Notes: generated by a model not told the origin, from the sequence alone. A stretch of 16,666 nucleotides of DNA from Smittium mucronatum (GCA_001953115.1 LSSL01000899.1:7482-24147); one strand, 5' to 3'. Positions 1 to 9,035 are shown, counted from the stretch's first letter. Translations and numbers: made by a program.

Positions 1-482
1 AAAAAAAAAAAAAAAAAAGAATGGGTTATTAATTTAATTTTTTATTTAATGCCTCAAACACTGTTTTCTTTGTAAAAAAATCATAACTTACGAGTTTATA
101 TCAGCTTTCTTTGAAAAAATATTACAAGGGCTTACAATTCGAAACTAAAATATGGGTGCTCTCTCTTTCTGAAATTTTTTTTATAAATAGACTGGATAAT
201 AATGTTACATATTATATATTTCTAATAGCATATTTTTAATGCTCATTTTCATCATTATCGACACATAAATGGCTGTCAAAACTGATATTTATAGACTGAT
301 AGCATTATCTGTGCGTACGGGGCAATATTTCTAAGGTTTGCTCTATAAAACAAGGACATAAACCGATAAAAAGGCTAAAAAAATCAAAAATAAATCGTGA
401 GCTTGGAATCAAAAAATGAAAATATAAAAACTGAAAAAAGTTCATAATCAATCTTTTATTTTCATTATCTATCTAACCATTG
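1..482. other. AT-rich non-coding stretch, poly-A start
   Basis: The window opens with 18 A residues and continues as AT-rich sequence with frequent stops in all frames. I see no protein-like reading frame, tRNA or rRNA signature. The poly-A could be a retroposon tail, but with nothing upstream visible a contig edge at a homopolymer is as likely. Confidence 0.6.
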
Positions 483-690
483 ATGAATCAAGGTAAAATA
501 AGCGTCCCAGACCCGTGTGAGCTAAGATTGGTAAAGTGAAATCCTGCTAGAAATGTTGCAATCGAAATTCGAAATCGAGCGGCATTTAACTAGTCATGAA
601 ATTATTGTAAGCTAACCCAAAACTGGGAATAGGCATTCCCGGAAATCTTAAAGAGGAAATCGGATTCCTATAAAATCTCGTCAACAAAAA
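483..690 (+). pseudogene. GC-elevated coding-like remnant, unassigned
   Basis: This island is clearly richer in G and C than its flanks. It has protein-like stretches in all three plus frames: MNQGKISVPDPCELRLVK from 483 before a stop, SEILLEMLQSKFEIERHL in a second frame, and NPKLGIGIPGNLKEEIGFL near the 3' end in a third. None is long and none matches a family I can name. Its composition resembles the LINE fragment at 935-1704, which lies downstream on the same strand. It could therefore be an upstream piece of that element separated by AT-rich sequence. That link is inference; an unrelated decayed gene is equally possible. Confidence 0.25.
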
Positions 691-1339
691 CTATATTTTA
701 ATTTCAAACCAATAATAATTATATTTATTCAAATTTATTACTACAGGTATTATCTGCTTACATAATTATACCCATATAAGCCTTTAAATAAACCACATTA
801 CCCTTGTTATTAACCAATAGCTCGAAAGTTTATTTTTTATTGGTAAATTAAATAAAATTTCACATTAATTAAATTCACTTTCGTTAATTAACGGTAAATG
901 AAAAGGGAATTTTAGCGTTTAAAGAAAATTATAAGTCCATAAAATAAACAAACCAGCACTGCTCGACTGCGCTGCATATCACAGATGGTCAAGCTTAAAA
1001 ACTTGGATAGCCGGCCTCATTAAGTCGCCCATCAAGGCCAGAATGGCCACCTGGGTGACCGGCAGTGCAAGATGGATAAAAAAACTTTGCGTTCAAAATT
1101 AGAAAGGTGAAACAACCATCACCATAGTCGGCAGGAAAAATAAAAATAACCGGTCTAAAATCCACCAGTGGACGGTGGACCGAAAAATCGGCGGAAAAAG
1201 AAGCTGGATGAATCTTCAGCTGCTGTACCCTGACCTGAAACTAGACCTCCAGGACATTGGGAAAATGCGAATTGGAACCTTCCGGACCGTCCAGCGACTA
1301 TCAAATATAGAATTTTTAGATGAAAAATTTAAAAAATAT

Positions 1340-1390
1340 TGACCCTTCTGCAATTTCGATGTGCCTGAAACTGTCGACCACATCTTATTA
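1340..1390 (+). other. Degraded CCHC knuckle of LINE copy 1
   Basis: The expected pattern is Cys-x2-Cys-x9-His-x4-Cys. Here codon 1340-1342 is TGA where the first Cys belongs, the second Cys (TGC, 1349-1351) and His (CAC, 1376-1378) remain, and the last Cys position (1391-1393) is TCC (Ser), one base from TGC. Such knuckles close the C-terminal end of many LINE ORF2 proteins and are thought to contact nucleic acid. Confidence 0.75.
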
Positions 1391-1522
1391 AATTCCTCTC
1401 GATGGGATAGACAGCGAAAAGAAACGATCGGCCGGTTCATACCAGCACCGATCCGATCAGACATAAAAAATCAACTTCCTAATTTCAATGAATCCCGGTT
1501 GATGATAGTTGGAAAACTCCTT

Positions 1523-1536
1523 GGGGGGGGAGGGGG
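1523..1536 (+). repeat. G8-A-G5 run at a frameshift
   Basis: Eight G, one A, then five G. The LINE reading frame changes exactly here: the upstream frame runs into LLGGGGG and soon stops at 1550-1552, whereas the adjacent frame continues with protein-like sequence to 1702. Replication slippage or a sequencing length error in the run would both explain it. Confidence 0.85.
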
Positions 1537-1704
1537 TCTAAACAAACTATAAGTCAGCTACAAGCTGACACCGCCGATTTTAAATTTGTGTTTGAAACAG
1601 CCAAATTTCTGATTGGTATCCGCATGCCTCGAACACTTAAGCTCCAGAGTTTAAGTGATTCATCAGACCCCTTGAACCAAACCCTCGAGGTATGGAACTG
1701 CTAG

Positions 1705-2772
1705 ATCGGCAGAGGGGAGTAGGGTGAAGATTTTTTAAAAATAGATTCACTTTTATTAATTTTTTTAAAGTAGTTTTTATAACTTTTTATTACATTTAAA
1801 ATAAAATTTCCCGAAAAAAAAAAGGTTCATAAAATAAGAATTGTAACCTGAGATTCTTAATAATCGGTGATTATAATCTATCAAGTTTTTCGATTCTTAA
1901 TGGATCGTTATTATTTCTTAATAACCGAGTCATATATTTATAAAAGTTATATTATTTAAAGATAGACCGATTTTGAGTTTTTTAAAATTGCTTTATTGTT
2001 TTTATATGTATTATTTGATTAGAAATTATTGGATATATGATTTAAAAAAAATTATGAAGCCCTAAAAACATTTGTATTTAAACAATATCTGTTTCGCGTC
2101 AATCGCGTTGGTGAATGTTTAAAAATCATTTAAAATAAATACACAATTTTTTTTTCTATTTGATTGCGACTTAAATTTTATAATTCGATTATTTTTTTAA
2201 ATCAAAGACACTATAATTTTTTTAAGGCCCAAAATAAGACATTGATAAAAAACAACGTCTATACACTTGCATTACCGCGAAAATTTGCTGGGTATATATC
2301 GGATTTTCCATAAAAAACCAACAGTACGATTTATTTAGAATATTTATAGCTTCTATAATGATTTTTAATCAAATGTTTATATATATATATTAGAATTAAA
2401 GAAAACACCTCAGTCATCCATCCTACTTGAAGCAATGTCAGGGGGGGTCTCTCGGTTGGTAGATTGAGCCCTTTTCCCGTAGTTACGCAGCCGTTTGTCC
2501 GGCAGAGGATATTATTTTAGTTAGGATAATAGTCTTTTCTATACGAATTTTTTTTTTCATATTTTTTAGTATATTTTTTAATGACGCTATCTTACAATAA
2601 AATTGTGTGATACAAAAAAAAAGTAAATAAAACAATAATTCAGTTTCTTGAGGTTCTTATAAACTAATTTTCTATTGCTTAATAGTGTAGTTAAACGCAT
2701 ACATCCAAAATTTCTTACTAAAATATTTTTTCTAATATTGAAAGATACAGGGATGTCACCAAAGACTATTAG
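1705..2772. other. No gene seen; AT-rich with one GC patch
   Basis: Mostly AT-rich with dense stops. A short direct repeat GATTCTTAAT occurs at 1852-1861 and 1892-1901, with a partial third copy near 1914. A GC-elevated patch at about 2405-2515 contains a G7 run (2441-2447) and no recognisable gene. An open plus frame at about 2665-2817 (ending LKVPLLQRPKLNI) lies just before the transposase remnant and might be an eroded piece of its N-terminus or leader, but this is weak. Confidence 0.5.
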
Positions 2773-4057
2773 GCTCAAAGTACCGTTGCTTCAGCGACCC
2801 AAGTTGAATATTTGAGTGATGCTGATTTATATGAGCCATGAATTTATAATGGCATATCTTGGAACTCAGAATTTTTTTTTTTCATGACTGGGTTTACATC
2901 AAATAAATTTGATGAAATATACGGCGTTTGTAAAAAAGATATTATAAAATAAGAAATGAGAAGAGGGAGAAAGTCCAAATTTTCATCTAAAGACGAATTT
3001 CTGATTTTCCTAACTTACATTCGCCATTATCTCAAGCTTAAAAAATTGGAAGAGATTTTAACGCATCTCCTACCTCAATCTGTACAATGGTTAATTGTAA
3101 CGCTTATATTATCGAAGAACCGCTGTTAAAAAACACCTCATCCCTATTAAGAAGAGCGCTCATATGTCTAAACCATTTTTTTAAGAAATAATATAGATAT
3201 AGCTCTACTAATAAATTGTACGGTTTTTTTCATTAATATATCAACAATTTATTTTAGATGAGTAAAACTCTTCCATTATGGGAAAAATTACAGATAATTT
3301 TTGAAGCTCAAAATAGCTGTTATACCTGACGGCAGGTACGGTTTTACAAGCCCTGTTTTTGGGGGTTCTGTAAACGATATTTCATTTTCTAAAAAGATGG
3401 AAAATACTTACCTTGAATTTCTTAAAAAGGAACTAGATGATTATAAAATACGTGATAGTGGAAATTTTAGTGGTTGGTCTATAATTTCAGACAAGGGATA
3501 TTTTGGTTTGGATAAAAAATTCAGAAGATTTATACCCAAAAAAAAATGAAATTACTGATTATAGATCTTCACAGATATCCAGCTCTTATTTTACCCAAGG
3601 ATAAGAAAAATTAAATTGCTTATAAACAACATTGAAAAATACAGAAAAGTATTGTATTCAAGTGACAGAATAATAGTAGAATTCTTTTTTTTGGTAGATT
3701 GAAATCTTTTTTAAAAATCACTAGAGATACGTTTAGGGGGATATGTAGACTATATAAACCATTAAGCACATATATATAACAATTAAAAACTTTAACATAA
3801 CACAGTCTCCAATTATATTGGACTAAGTACGCTTTTATGATACGATAAGAGCTAATAATCAGGAGCTGGTAAGAAAAAAGATGGAAAAAAGAATCAGGGA
3901 CAAAACTAACAGAAAGATATTCAAGTATTTTCTGGAATAATCCTTCGATAAACTTTCTATCTAGTCTAATTTTTTAGATAATCAAAGAATGAATAATTTT
4001 GGAAAAAGATGTGCGACTTTTGAGCCAGAAATTAGTGTTTCAGATTATTATATATAG
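2773..4057 (+). pseudogene. DDE transposase pseudogene (DDE_Tnp_4-like)
   Basis: Once a cut-and-paste transposase; the order of motifs fits the DDE_Tnp_4 group. Pieces in order: 2773-3126, with MTGFTSNKFDEIYGV, then RGRKSKFSSKDEFL and LTYIRHYLKLKKLEEIL, the usual helical DNA-binding N-terminal region, interrupted by TGA 2839 and TAA 2950; 3102-3191 in another frame (IIEEPLLKNTSSLLRRA); 3181-3546, the catalytic core with LLINCTVFFIN, IAVIPDGRYGF, PVFGGSVND and IISDKGYFGL; then NEITDYRSSQISSSYF, DRIIVEFFF and GRLKSFLKITRDTFRG in successive frames; last, a C-terminal part 3794-4057 (NNQELVRKKMEKRIRDK). The expected first Asp (DCT) is Asn, AAT at 3214-3216. The second Asp (GAC 3490-3492) and the Glu (GAA 3679-3681) remain. 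Frame changes fall mainly in A or T runs. The length, about 400 codons, fits a full-length protein. No terminal inverted repeats were found. It is inactive as written. Confidence 0.86.
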
Positions 4058-4347
4058 TAAAAACTATTAAAAATTTCTTGAATTTTTTTTTTTATTTATA
4101 GCTTTTATAGCCCTTATATCAGGAATTTCATAAACTTATACGTTCTATATTTGAATATTATTAGATAAAACCACCAATATAATTTGAATTTGAATTTTTC
4201 GAGAAATTTTTTGAGTATAAAAATGGGATTTGAATTTATTTTAAGTGAACCTCTCTTTCTTCTCCAACGAATATCCGCTAAATCAAATTGATCAAGTAAG
4301 CAAATTTAATTTATACATTTCTGCCAATATTTTTCAACATTTTGTTT

Positions 4348-4379
4348 ATTTAAATTTTTTTTCAAAAAAAAATTTAAAT
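4348..4379. repeat. AT palindrome with T8/A9 arms
   Basis: ATTTAAA followed by eight T, one C, nine A, then TTTAAAT. The arms are self-complementary around a single C, so it can fold as a nearly loopless hairpin or cruciform. In such AT-rich DNA it may have no function. Confidence 0.7.
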
Positions 4380-4578
4380 TTATAACATGATTGGCCGAAT
4401 AAAAAAACAATGATAACTAAAAAATAGAAGAATGAAAATGCATGATTCCTTTGTTGAATTTAATTGCAAAAAAAAATCAGTAAAACTAAAGTAAAAAAAG
4501 CTTCCAAATAAATCTGAATAAGACATTTTTTAAAGAAAATTTTTACAGGATTTAACTTGATTTTTTAAATTTTTTTGT

Positions 4579-4596
4579 ATCAATATCAATATCAAT
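4579..4596 (+). repeat. (ATCAAT)3 short tandem repeat
   Basis: Three exact copies of a six-base unit, extended by a partial copy. A simple microsatellite. Confidence 0.85.
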
Positions 4597-4722
4597 ATTT
4601 AATTTTAGTATAACACGCTTGTAAGATGAATAAATATTGAAAAATCTTTTATTTATAAAAATATAACTAAATTTTAATATATCCCGGATTTGTAATTAAT
4701 ACTTTATACTTTTACTTAGAAT

Positions 4723-4742
4723 TTTCCCCTTAGTGCGGGAAA
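4723..4742. repeat. Small hairpin TTTCCC/GGGAAA
   Basis: A six-base perfect stem with an eight-base loop, one of the few GC-containing inverted repeats in this stretch. There is no neighbouring gene to give it a role. Confidence 0.5.
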
Positions 4743-4802
4743 TAGTCGATGTAGGTTGTATAATTATAAAATATGTTAAATTTTCCTCTAAGCTTTAGCA
4801 GT

Positions 4803-4822
4803 TATATATATATATATATATA
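4803..4822. repeat. (TA)10 microsatellite
   Basis: Ten uninterrupted TA dinucleotides. Simple repeat. Confidence 0.95.
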
Positions 4823-5426
4823 ATTGGATAATTTTTTTCTAAAATTTTAAAGGTTAGTTTTTTTTGCTATAAATGTGACTTTTAATAATATTTAGATATA
4901 ATTATCCCATACTTTGATTCAGAAATTCTCTGAAACTATGGTAATATTAATCAGGAAGATGTAAGTATAAATAATTGCATTTAAAAAATACTAATTAAAG
5001 TAAATATAATTATTATTCGCCTTGGAACTAATAGAGATAAAACGAAAAAATAATTTTGGCTTTAGAAACAACTTGAAATCAAGTTTTAGCAAAATGATAC
5101 ATTTAAATGGCTTTAATTTAGACGATTAATAAAAGCTTAGTTATCTATAATATAAGATGTTTTGATAAAATAAATGGATTTTTTTTTTGTTAATATGATT
5201 TCTGAGTTTAATTTTAAAGTATCCCTAATTAATATTACCTTTGTGATACTTAAATACTACGCCTAAAATAAATTTGTATTTTTTATATAAAAAATGCAGC
5301 TCCATTAATATTCTACATTTAAAACGTAAATTTTATTATGAAAAAACTCATAGTTATATAAGCTTACTCAATTAATATTCTCAATTTTTTTTTACTTTGT
5401 AAAATTTCTATTAAGCTAAAATAACA

Positions 5427-5438
5427 CCCCCCCCCCCC
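5427..5438 (+). repeat. Poly-C run, 12 bases
   Basis: Twelve consecutive C in a background where C is rare; one of several such runs in the window. Confidence 0.95.
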
Positions 5439-5790
5439 ATATATATCTATTGATAGCCTAACTTTAGCCGAATAATAATAATTGATTAGTAAGCCATATT
5501 ATATTATAAATTTTTTAGCCATTAGATGTTATTTATGGTGAAATTCCAAGTAAAAAAGTGATAAAATATATTCTAATTACTTTCTACACATTTTAAGTTT
5601 TTATAATTCGTCGTAAAATGTTTAATTTTGGACGCATTAAGTCTTTTAAAGAAAAAAATTTAAATTTTGTTGTGTATTTAAAAGTTTTATATTATATGGA
5701 TGGAACTTTTTATATAAATAGAAAGTATAATATTTAAACTGGGAATTATATAGAATCAAATCGGTTAATGGTCTTCTTCCATACGTTTAT

Positions 5791-5800
5791 GGGGGGGGGG
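5791..5800 (+). repeat. Poly-G run, 10 bases
   Basis: Ten consecutive G in AT-rich DNA, about 350 bases after the poly-C run at 5427 and of opposite strand sense. Confidence 0.95.
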
Positions 5801-6522
5801 TGATTATAATAACATTTAAAAGCATGAAAAACACAAAAAAAAAGATTTATACCTTATTTAATATAATAAAATAAAGAAATGTGAGTTTTATAAACCAATG
5901 AATTTTATTTAAACAATAAAAATTTATTATAATAGATATATTTAACTTTATTAAAATTTGAAAAAAAAATAGATTGAAAGCAGGATAGGGAGAGGGAAGA
6001 CTACTTACTTAAAAAATATTATTGGATTTTTTGTCATATTTCTTCTGAATTTTTTTTCGTTCTTTTTTGTCCTAACTGCTGCTTTAAAAAATATAAAAAA
6101 GATACAATTTATCATTTCTATAATATTTTTCCTTTAAATAACGCTTTCAAATTAATATGCTGTTGTTATTTTTTTTAAGAAATAGTGAACTATTAATAAA
6201 TCAGGATTTCATCTAATAATAAATAATTAAATTAAAATTTTCAAATAAATAAGATTAAAGTATCCATTATTATTGGTGTTTCTTGAAGGTGATATTGATT
6301 AATAAATTTAGGACAATTTAATAACAGAATCTTCTTTTAAATTACTAATAAAGGAACTGCTTAATGAGAATATTTAACTCTTAACTTATAAATTAATTAA
6401 TAGAGTTTTTTTTAAAAAATAAAACCACAAAAAATTCCTATTAATTTTTTTATCTAATAACAGGCCACTAATTTTAAAATTTGTTGAGAGTTATGAAAAA
6501 GTTATTAATATTAATAAAAAAA

Positions 6523-6551
6523 ATCCCTCAAGTCAATACAACTTGAGGGAT
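6523..6551 (-). terminator. Perfect 11-bp hairpin, intrinsic-terminator-like
   Basis: Arms ATCCCTCAAGT (6523-6533) and ACTTGAGGGAT (6541-6551) are perfectly complementary around a seven-base loop. Read on the minus strand, the stem is followed directly by a run of T (the A run at about 6515-6522), the layout of a bacterial rho-independent terminator. It sits 53 bases past the stop of the 58-residue minus-strand ORF at 6605-6781. In a eukaryotic setting it may instead be the remnant of a palindromic element. The structure is certain; the function is not. Confidence 0.35.
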
Positions 6552-6604
6552 ATATATTTTTAATATATTAATTGTTTATATCAAGATTTAATTTTCTTTT
6601 TTGG

Positions 6605-6781
6605 CTACCAATAAATATATGAGAGCATTAAGTATATAATACTTCTAATCAATAAATCGATTTGGAATAACCTTGGTAAAACTGGAGCAAAAAATGTACC
6701 TGAAATATAACCAAAAATAAAATATGGTATTCGAAAGGCAATAATTATATTTAAAACCTCTTTATTTACGGAATTTTTCAT
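6605..6781 (-). CDS. Possible 58-aa hydrophobic ORF, minus strand
   Basis: ATG at 6781-6779, stop TAG at 6607-6605, with an in-frame TAA two codons upstream of the ATG. The product starts MKNSVNKEVLNIIIAFRIPY, continues through a GYISGTFFAP segment and ends LMLSYIYW, which would give one or two membrane-crossing stretches. I recognise no family and see no ribosome-binding site. The terminator-like hairpin 53 bases downstream favours a real gene. Against it, the plus strand over the same bases also reads protein-like (for example SIWNNLGKTGAKNVPE) and leads into the LINE remnant, and the antisense of K/N/E-rich coding DNA is typically hydrophobic. I therefore lean towards a shadow ORF. Confidence 0.22.
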   Translation of the reverse strand: MKNSVNKEVLNIIIAFRIPYFIFGYISGTFFAPVLPRLFQIDLLIRSIIYLMLSYIYW

Positions 6782-7300
6782 ATTTTACATTGATTAATCT
6801 TCAATATCAGTTGATATAAATATTAAAATATATCAAAAAAACCATAAAAATAACTAATGATCCGAATTTAAATGAAAAAATAGGATATTTTGTGGAAGAT
6901 ATTATCCAATCTTCTGGTAAAAAAATATATTAAAAAAAAATCTTAAGTTTCTAATATTAAAAAATGCTTAGGTCTTTCAATAAGATGCCCTCATATTCGG
7001 TATATATAAAGGAAAAAGTCTCCAAAAAATGCGAATACCGATATGATGGTGGCGCATTTAAGCCAAATCTTAAATAAAAAAGAAGGTAAGCCTAGAAAAA
7101 TAAAACTAGATTAACGTTTTTAAGTTAAATACACTGATGAAACCTAACCAAATGAAAGTATATATTACGAGATCAAAGAACAGTACGATTGGTTTTCGCA
7201 GTTTTGATTTATTTAAAATTTATTTTAACGATTACGGATATGAATATGAATAAATTGACCACTAATAAAAATTTAAATTTAAAAAACCCCAAATAAAATA
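6640..7300 (+). pseudogene. Possible ORF1 (gag-like) remnant of LINE copy 2
   Basis: Protein-like plus-strand pieces follow one another: SIWNNLGKTGAKNVPE and YGIRKAIIIFKTSLFTEFF (about 6655-6780), then KKTIKITNDPNLNEKIGYF with EDIIQSSGKK (6835-6927), then an intact 37-residue frame with ATG at 6964 (MLRSFNKMPSYSVYIKEKVS to FKPNLK, stop 7075-7077), continuing after a frame change as NKKEGKPRKIKLD and later STIGFRSFDLFKIYF. The position just 5' of the endonuclease and the basic, Lys-rich character fit a LINE ORF1. SVYI followed by TIGFRSF is faintly like the two RNP motifs of an RRM, but that is speculative. Confidence 0.35.
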
Positions 7301-7639
7301 AAATGAAAAAATATAAACTGTTGAAATTCTACATACAAGAGCTAAAAAAATCATTAATTTAGAATTTAATATATAAATCCTTCTATATGGGTGAGTATTT
7401 TGATATAAAAAATATATAATATAATAAAAAATGGAGAAGTTTGATTATGTCGTATTCCTACTCAAAAATCAAACCTATTCAAAGGTGAAATATAAACAAA
7501 TATATAATATTAAATTATTCTGGAAAAAAAATAACAAATTTTGATACGTAAATTCCATTGGTTCAAAAAATATTAATATGAACTTTTCAAACAATGAATT
7601 GCGTATATCTGATACCAATAAATACAAATCTAAACTAGA

Positions 7640-8705
7640 TGCTCCAAATATTTCGAATAATAATCAGCTCTTAATAATTAAGTTTAGTTTATAGGAATTA
7701 TGAAAATACAAAAAAAAAATCTTAATATATATCTATTATCTTCTCAACCTGATATATTGGTTTTATAAAATACCTTTTTGATAAAAAAACCTATATAAAT
7801 ATAATATCTATGGCTAAAATTACATTGATTCAAAGGCTAATATTTCAAAAGGTGGTACTGGTATATTATTAATAGTGAAAAAAAAACTTGGTTCAAATTA
7901 TTGTAAATATAAATCATTCCAAACCTGGATTTCAGACATTTTCTTGGAGGGTAAAAATTAAATTTAAAATATTTACGTCACTTTGGTGATTAATTTTTAC
8001 ATTCCAAGCGTCAGGAAAAGACGAAAAAAATTAGGAAAAAATAATTGGGTTCATTAAAAAAACAAAAAACATATCATTTTTGGAGATCTGGATTTTAATG
8101 TTCCTAGGATAGCCCAATTCATTTCTTAACTAGGAATTGACCACCATAAAACAAAATTAACGAGTTATACTGGCTCTAGATACAATAAAAAATAAATTCG
8201 TAGAATTTTTGTCTATATTTTTTACTCATGGCTTAGTTTTAAATAAAATTTTTGCAATTCAAATAAAAAAACAGTCCTATCAGATCATATGTCAATTAAT
8301 TCTGATTTGAATTTTAACTCGCTCGAAATTGCGGCCAAAATAACGAAAATAGACACCAATTGAATTGTATTTTATAAAGACTGATTAATAAACAGCAAAA
8401 ATAATTAACGTGTTGATTATCATTATGTTGCTCTAAATGAACTCTAAAAAAGCCTTATTGATATTTTATAGGAATATTTAAATTTCCTTTGTGTAACGCG
8501 AATGATCTAGAGGTTTTTTTTCAAAGTCTCCGTCAAAAAATGAAAATTTGGAATAAAAAAATTGCCGTAATAACTTTGGTGATTTTATAATCGATAAAAT
8601 ATATAAGCTATATCGATTATCAATTAAAAACAATTCATCAAGTGCTGTTACATCTGATAAAAATTTTCAATTTAAAAAAATAAAAAGCCTAATTTTTATA
8701 ATTTA
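7640..8705 (+). pseudogene. LINE copy 2: AP endonuclease and linker
   Basis: The endonuclease that would nick target DNA for reverse transcription. Pieces in order: LNIYLLSSQPDILVL at 7721-7765, followed by TAA AAT ACC where families have Q-E-T, so the catalytic Glu position is now Asn and the Gln a stop. Then, in a single frame from about 7800 to 8535, comes SKGGTGILLIVKKKLGSN (GG at 7851-7856), INFYIPSVRKRRKKLG, IIFGDLDFN (8073-8099, the GD-x-N motif), LGIDHHKTKLTSYTGSRYNK, and VLSDHMSI with the SDH motif at 8280-8288. In-frame stops include TAA 8127. The linker follows: AAKITKIDTN, then in another frame DFIIDKIYKLYRLSIKNNSS. Motif order and spacing fit AP-type LINE endonucleases. It cannot be functional. 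Confidence 0.78.
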
Positions 8706-9035
8706 GACTTGAGTGAATGTAGCAATAATAATATTGATAATGGCTGCGGATGTGGCTGTGGCTCTAAATGTGTAAACAGAACATTTACACAGACTGTAGC
8801 TATTTCTCTGAGCATGATGATAACATATCTTGTAGTCAACTTAACGCTGATCCAATATATAGAATCTAAAAAAGATATGGTGTTTCGAAGTGATATAAAA
8901 ATTAGCTCCGCAAATTATTAAAATTAGAAAAAAGCCAAAAAATATATGTTCAATGTAAGAATAGATAGAAATGATGATATCTATGGATTTTATGGATTTT
9001 ATTTTCAGTGCCATAAAAATGATATATTAAGATAG
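8676..9035 (+). CDS. Unassigned Gly-Cys-rich ORF with membrane segment
   Basis: The frame is open from 8676 to TAA 8919-8921. A TTG at 8709 could start it; there is no upstream ATG. It reads MSECSNNNIDNGCGCGCGSK, with Cys at residues 4, 13, 15, 17 and 21 in the TTG numbering, then NRTFTQ and a hydrophobic segment (VAISLSMMITYLVVNLTLI, about residues 30-48), then a charged tail (YIESKKDMVFRSDIKISS). After TAA 8919 and TAG 8925 the same frame goes on as KKAKKYMFNVRIDRNDDI and YGFYGFYFQCHKNDILR to TAG 9033-9035, which suggests a protein of about 110-120 residues with two late stops. It sits between the endonuclease and RT remnants of LINE copy 2, yet a membrane segment and a Gly-Cys cluster are not LINE features. 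It is better preserved and less AT-rich than its flanks. It could be an inserted or captured gene; no family is recognised. Confidence 0.4.

Larger units (their letters stand above)
935..1704 (+). pseudogene. LINE copy 1: C-terminal reverse transcriptase region
   Basis: This is the 3' part of a non-LTR retrotransposon ORF2, covering the RT thumb, the C-terminal knuckle and the tail. In one frame (codons starting at 935, 938 and so on) it reads through WIAGLIKSPIKARMATWV and SARWIKKLC, a typical R/K/W-rich thumb segment. It then runs through GKMRIGTFRTVQRLSN to a Cys-Cys-His-Cys type knuckle at 1340-1390 (PFC, then PETVDHILL), followed by RWDRQRKETI. In-frame stops lie at 1100-1102 (TAG) and 1340-1342 (TGA, replacing the first knuckle Cys). 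A frame change in the G run at 1523-1536 moves the reading to the next frame, which continues QLQADTADFKFVFETAKFL and ends at TAG 1702-1704. The fingers, palm and endonuclease are absent, so this is a 5'-truncated or disrupted copy. Base composition is much less AT-rich than the surroundings, suggesting a younger insertion. The knuckle and the order of motifs support the family; the exact LINE clade is not determined. Confidence 0.87.
4058..6522. other. Long AT-rich stretch without a gene
   Basis: About 2.4 kb with dense stops on both strands and no reading frame with convincing composition. It holds only simple repeats, small palindromes and C/G homopolymers, listed separately. It could be fully eroded transposon DNA. 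Confidence 0.6.

Noticed and set aside
1340..1342. TGA read as a sense codon (alternative genetic code)
   Set aside because: TAA and TAG also interrupt the same remnants, and this TGA stands for Cys rather than Trp, so decay is simpler.
1216..1464. 82-codon minus-strand ORF
   Set aside because: It is antisense to the LINE copy 1 thumb and knuckle, which have clear family motifs on the plus strand.
2405..2515. tRNA or rRNA fragment in the GC patch
   Set aside because: No cloverleaf, no GGTTCGAATCC-type box B and no rRNA word that I recognise.
2587..2778. 63-codon minus-strand ORF
   Set aside because: Hydrophobic and without a motif; it lies where plus-strand pieces lead into the transposase, so it is most likely a shadow.
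2540..4250. Terminal inverted repeats of the DDE element
   Set aside because: I looked in both flanks and saw only T/A-run matches that are expected by composition; no convincing pair.
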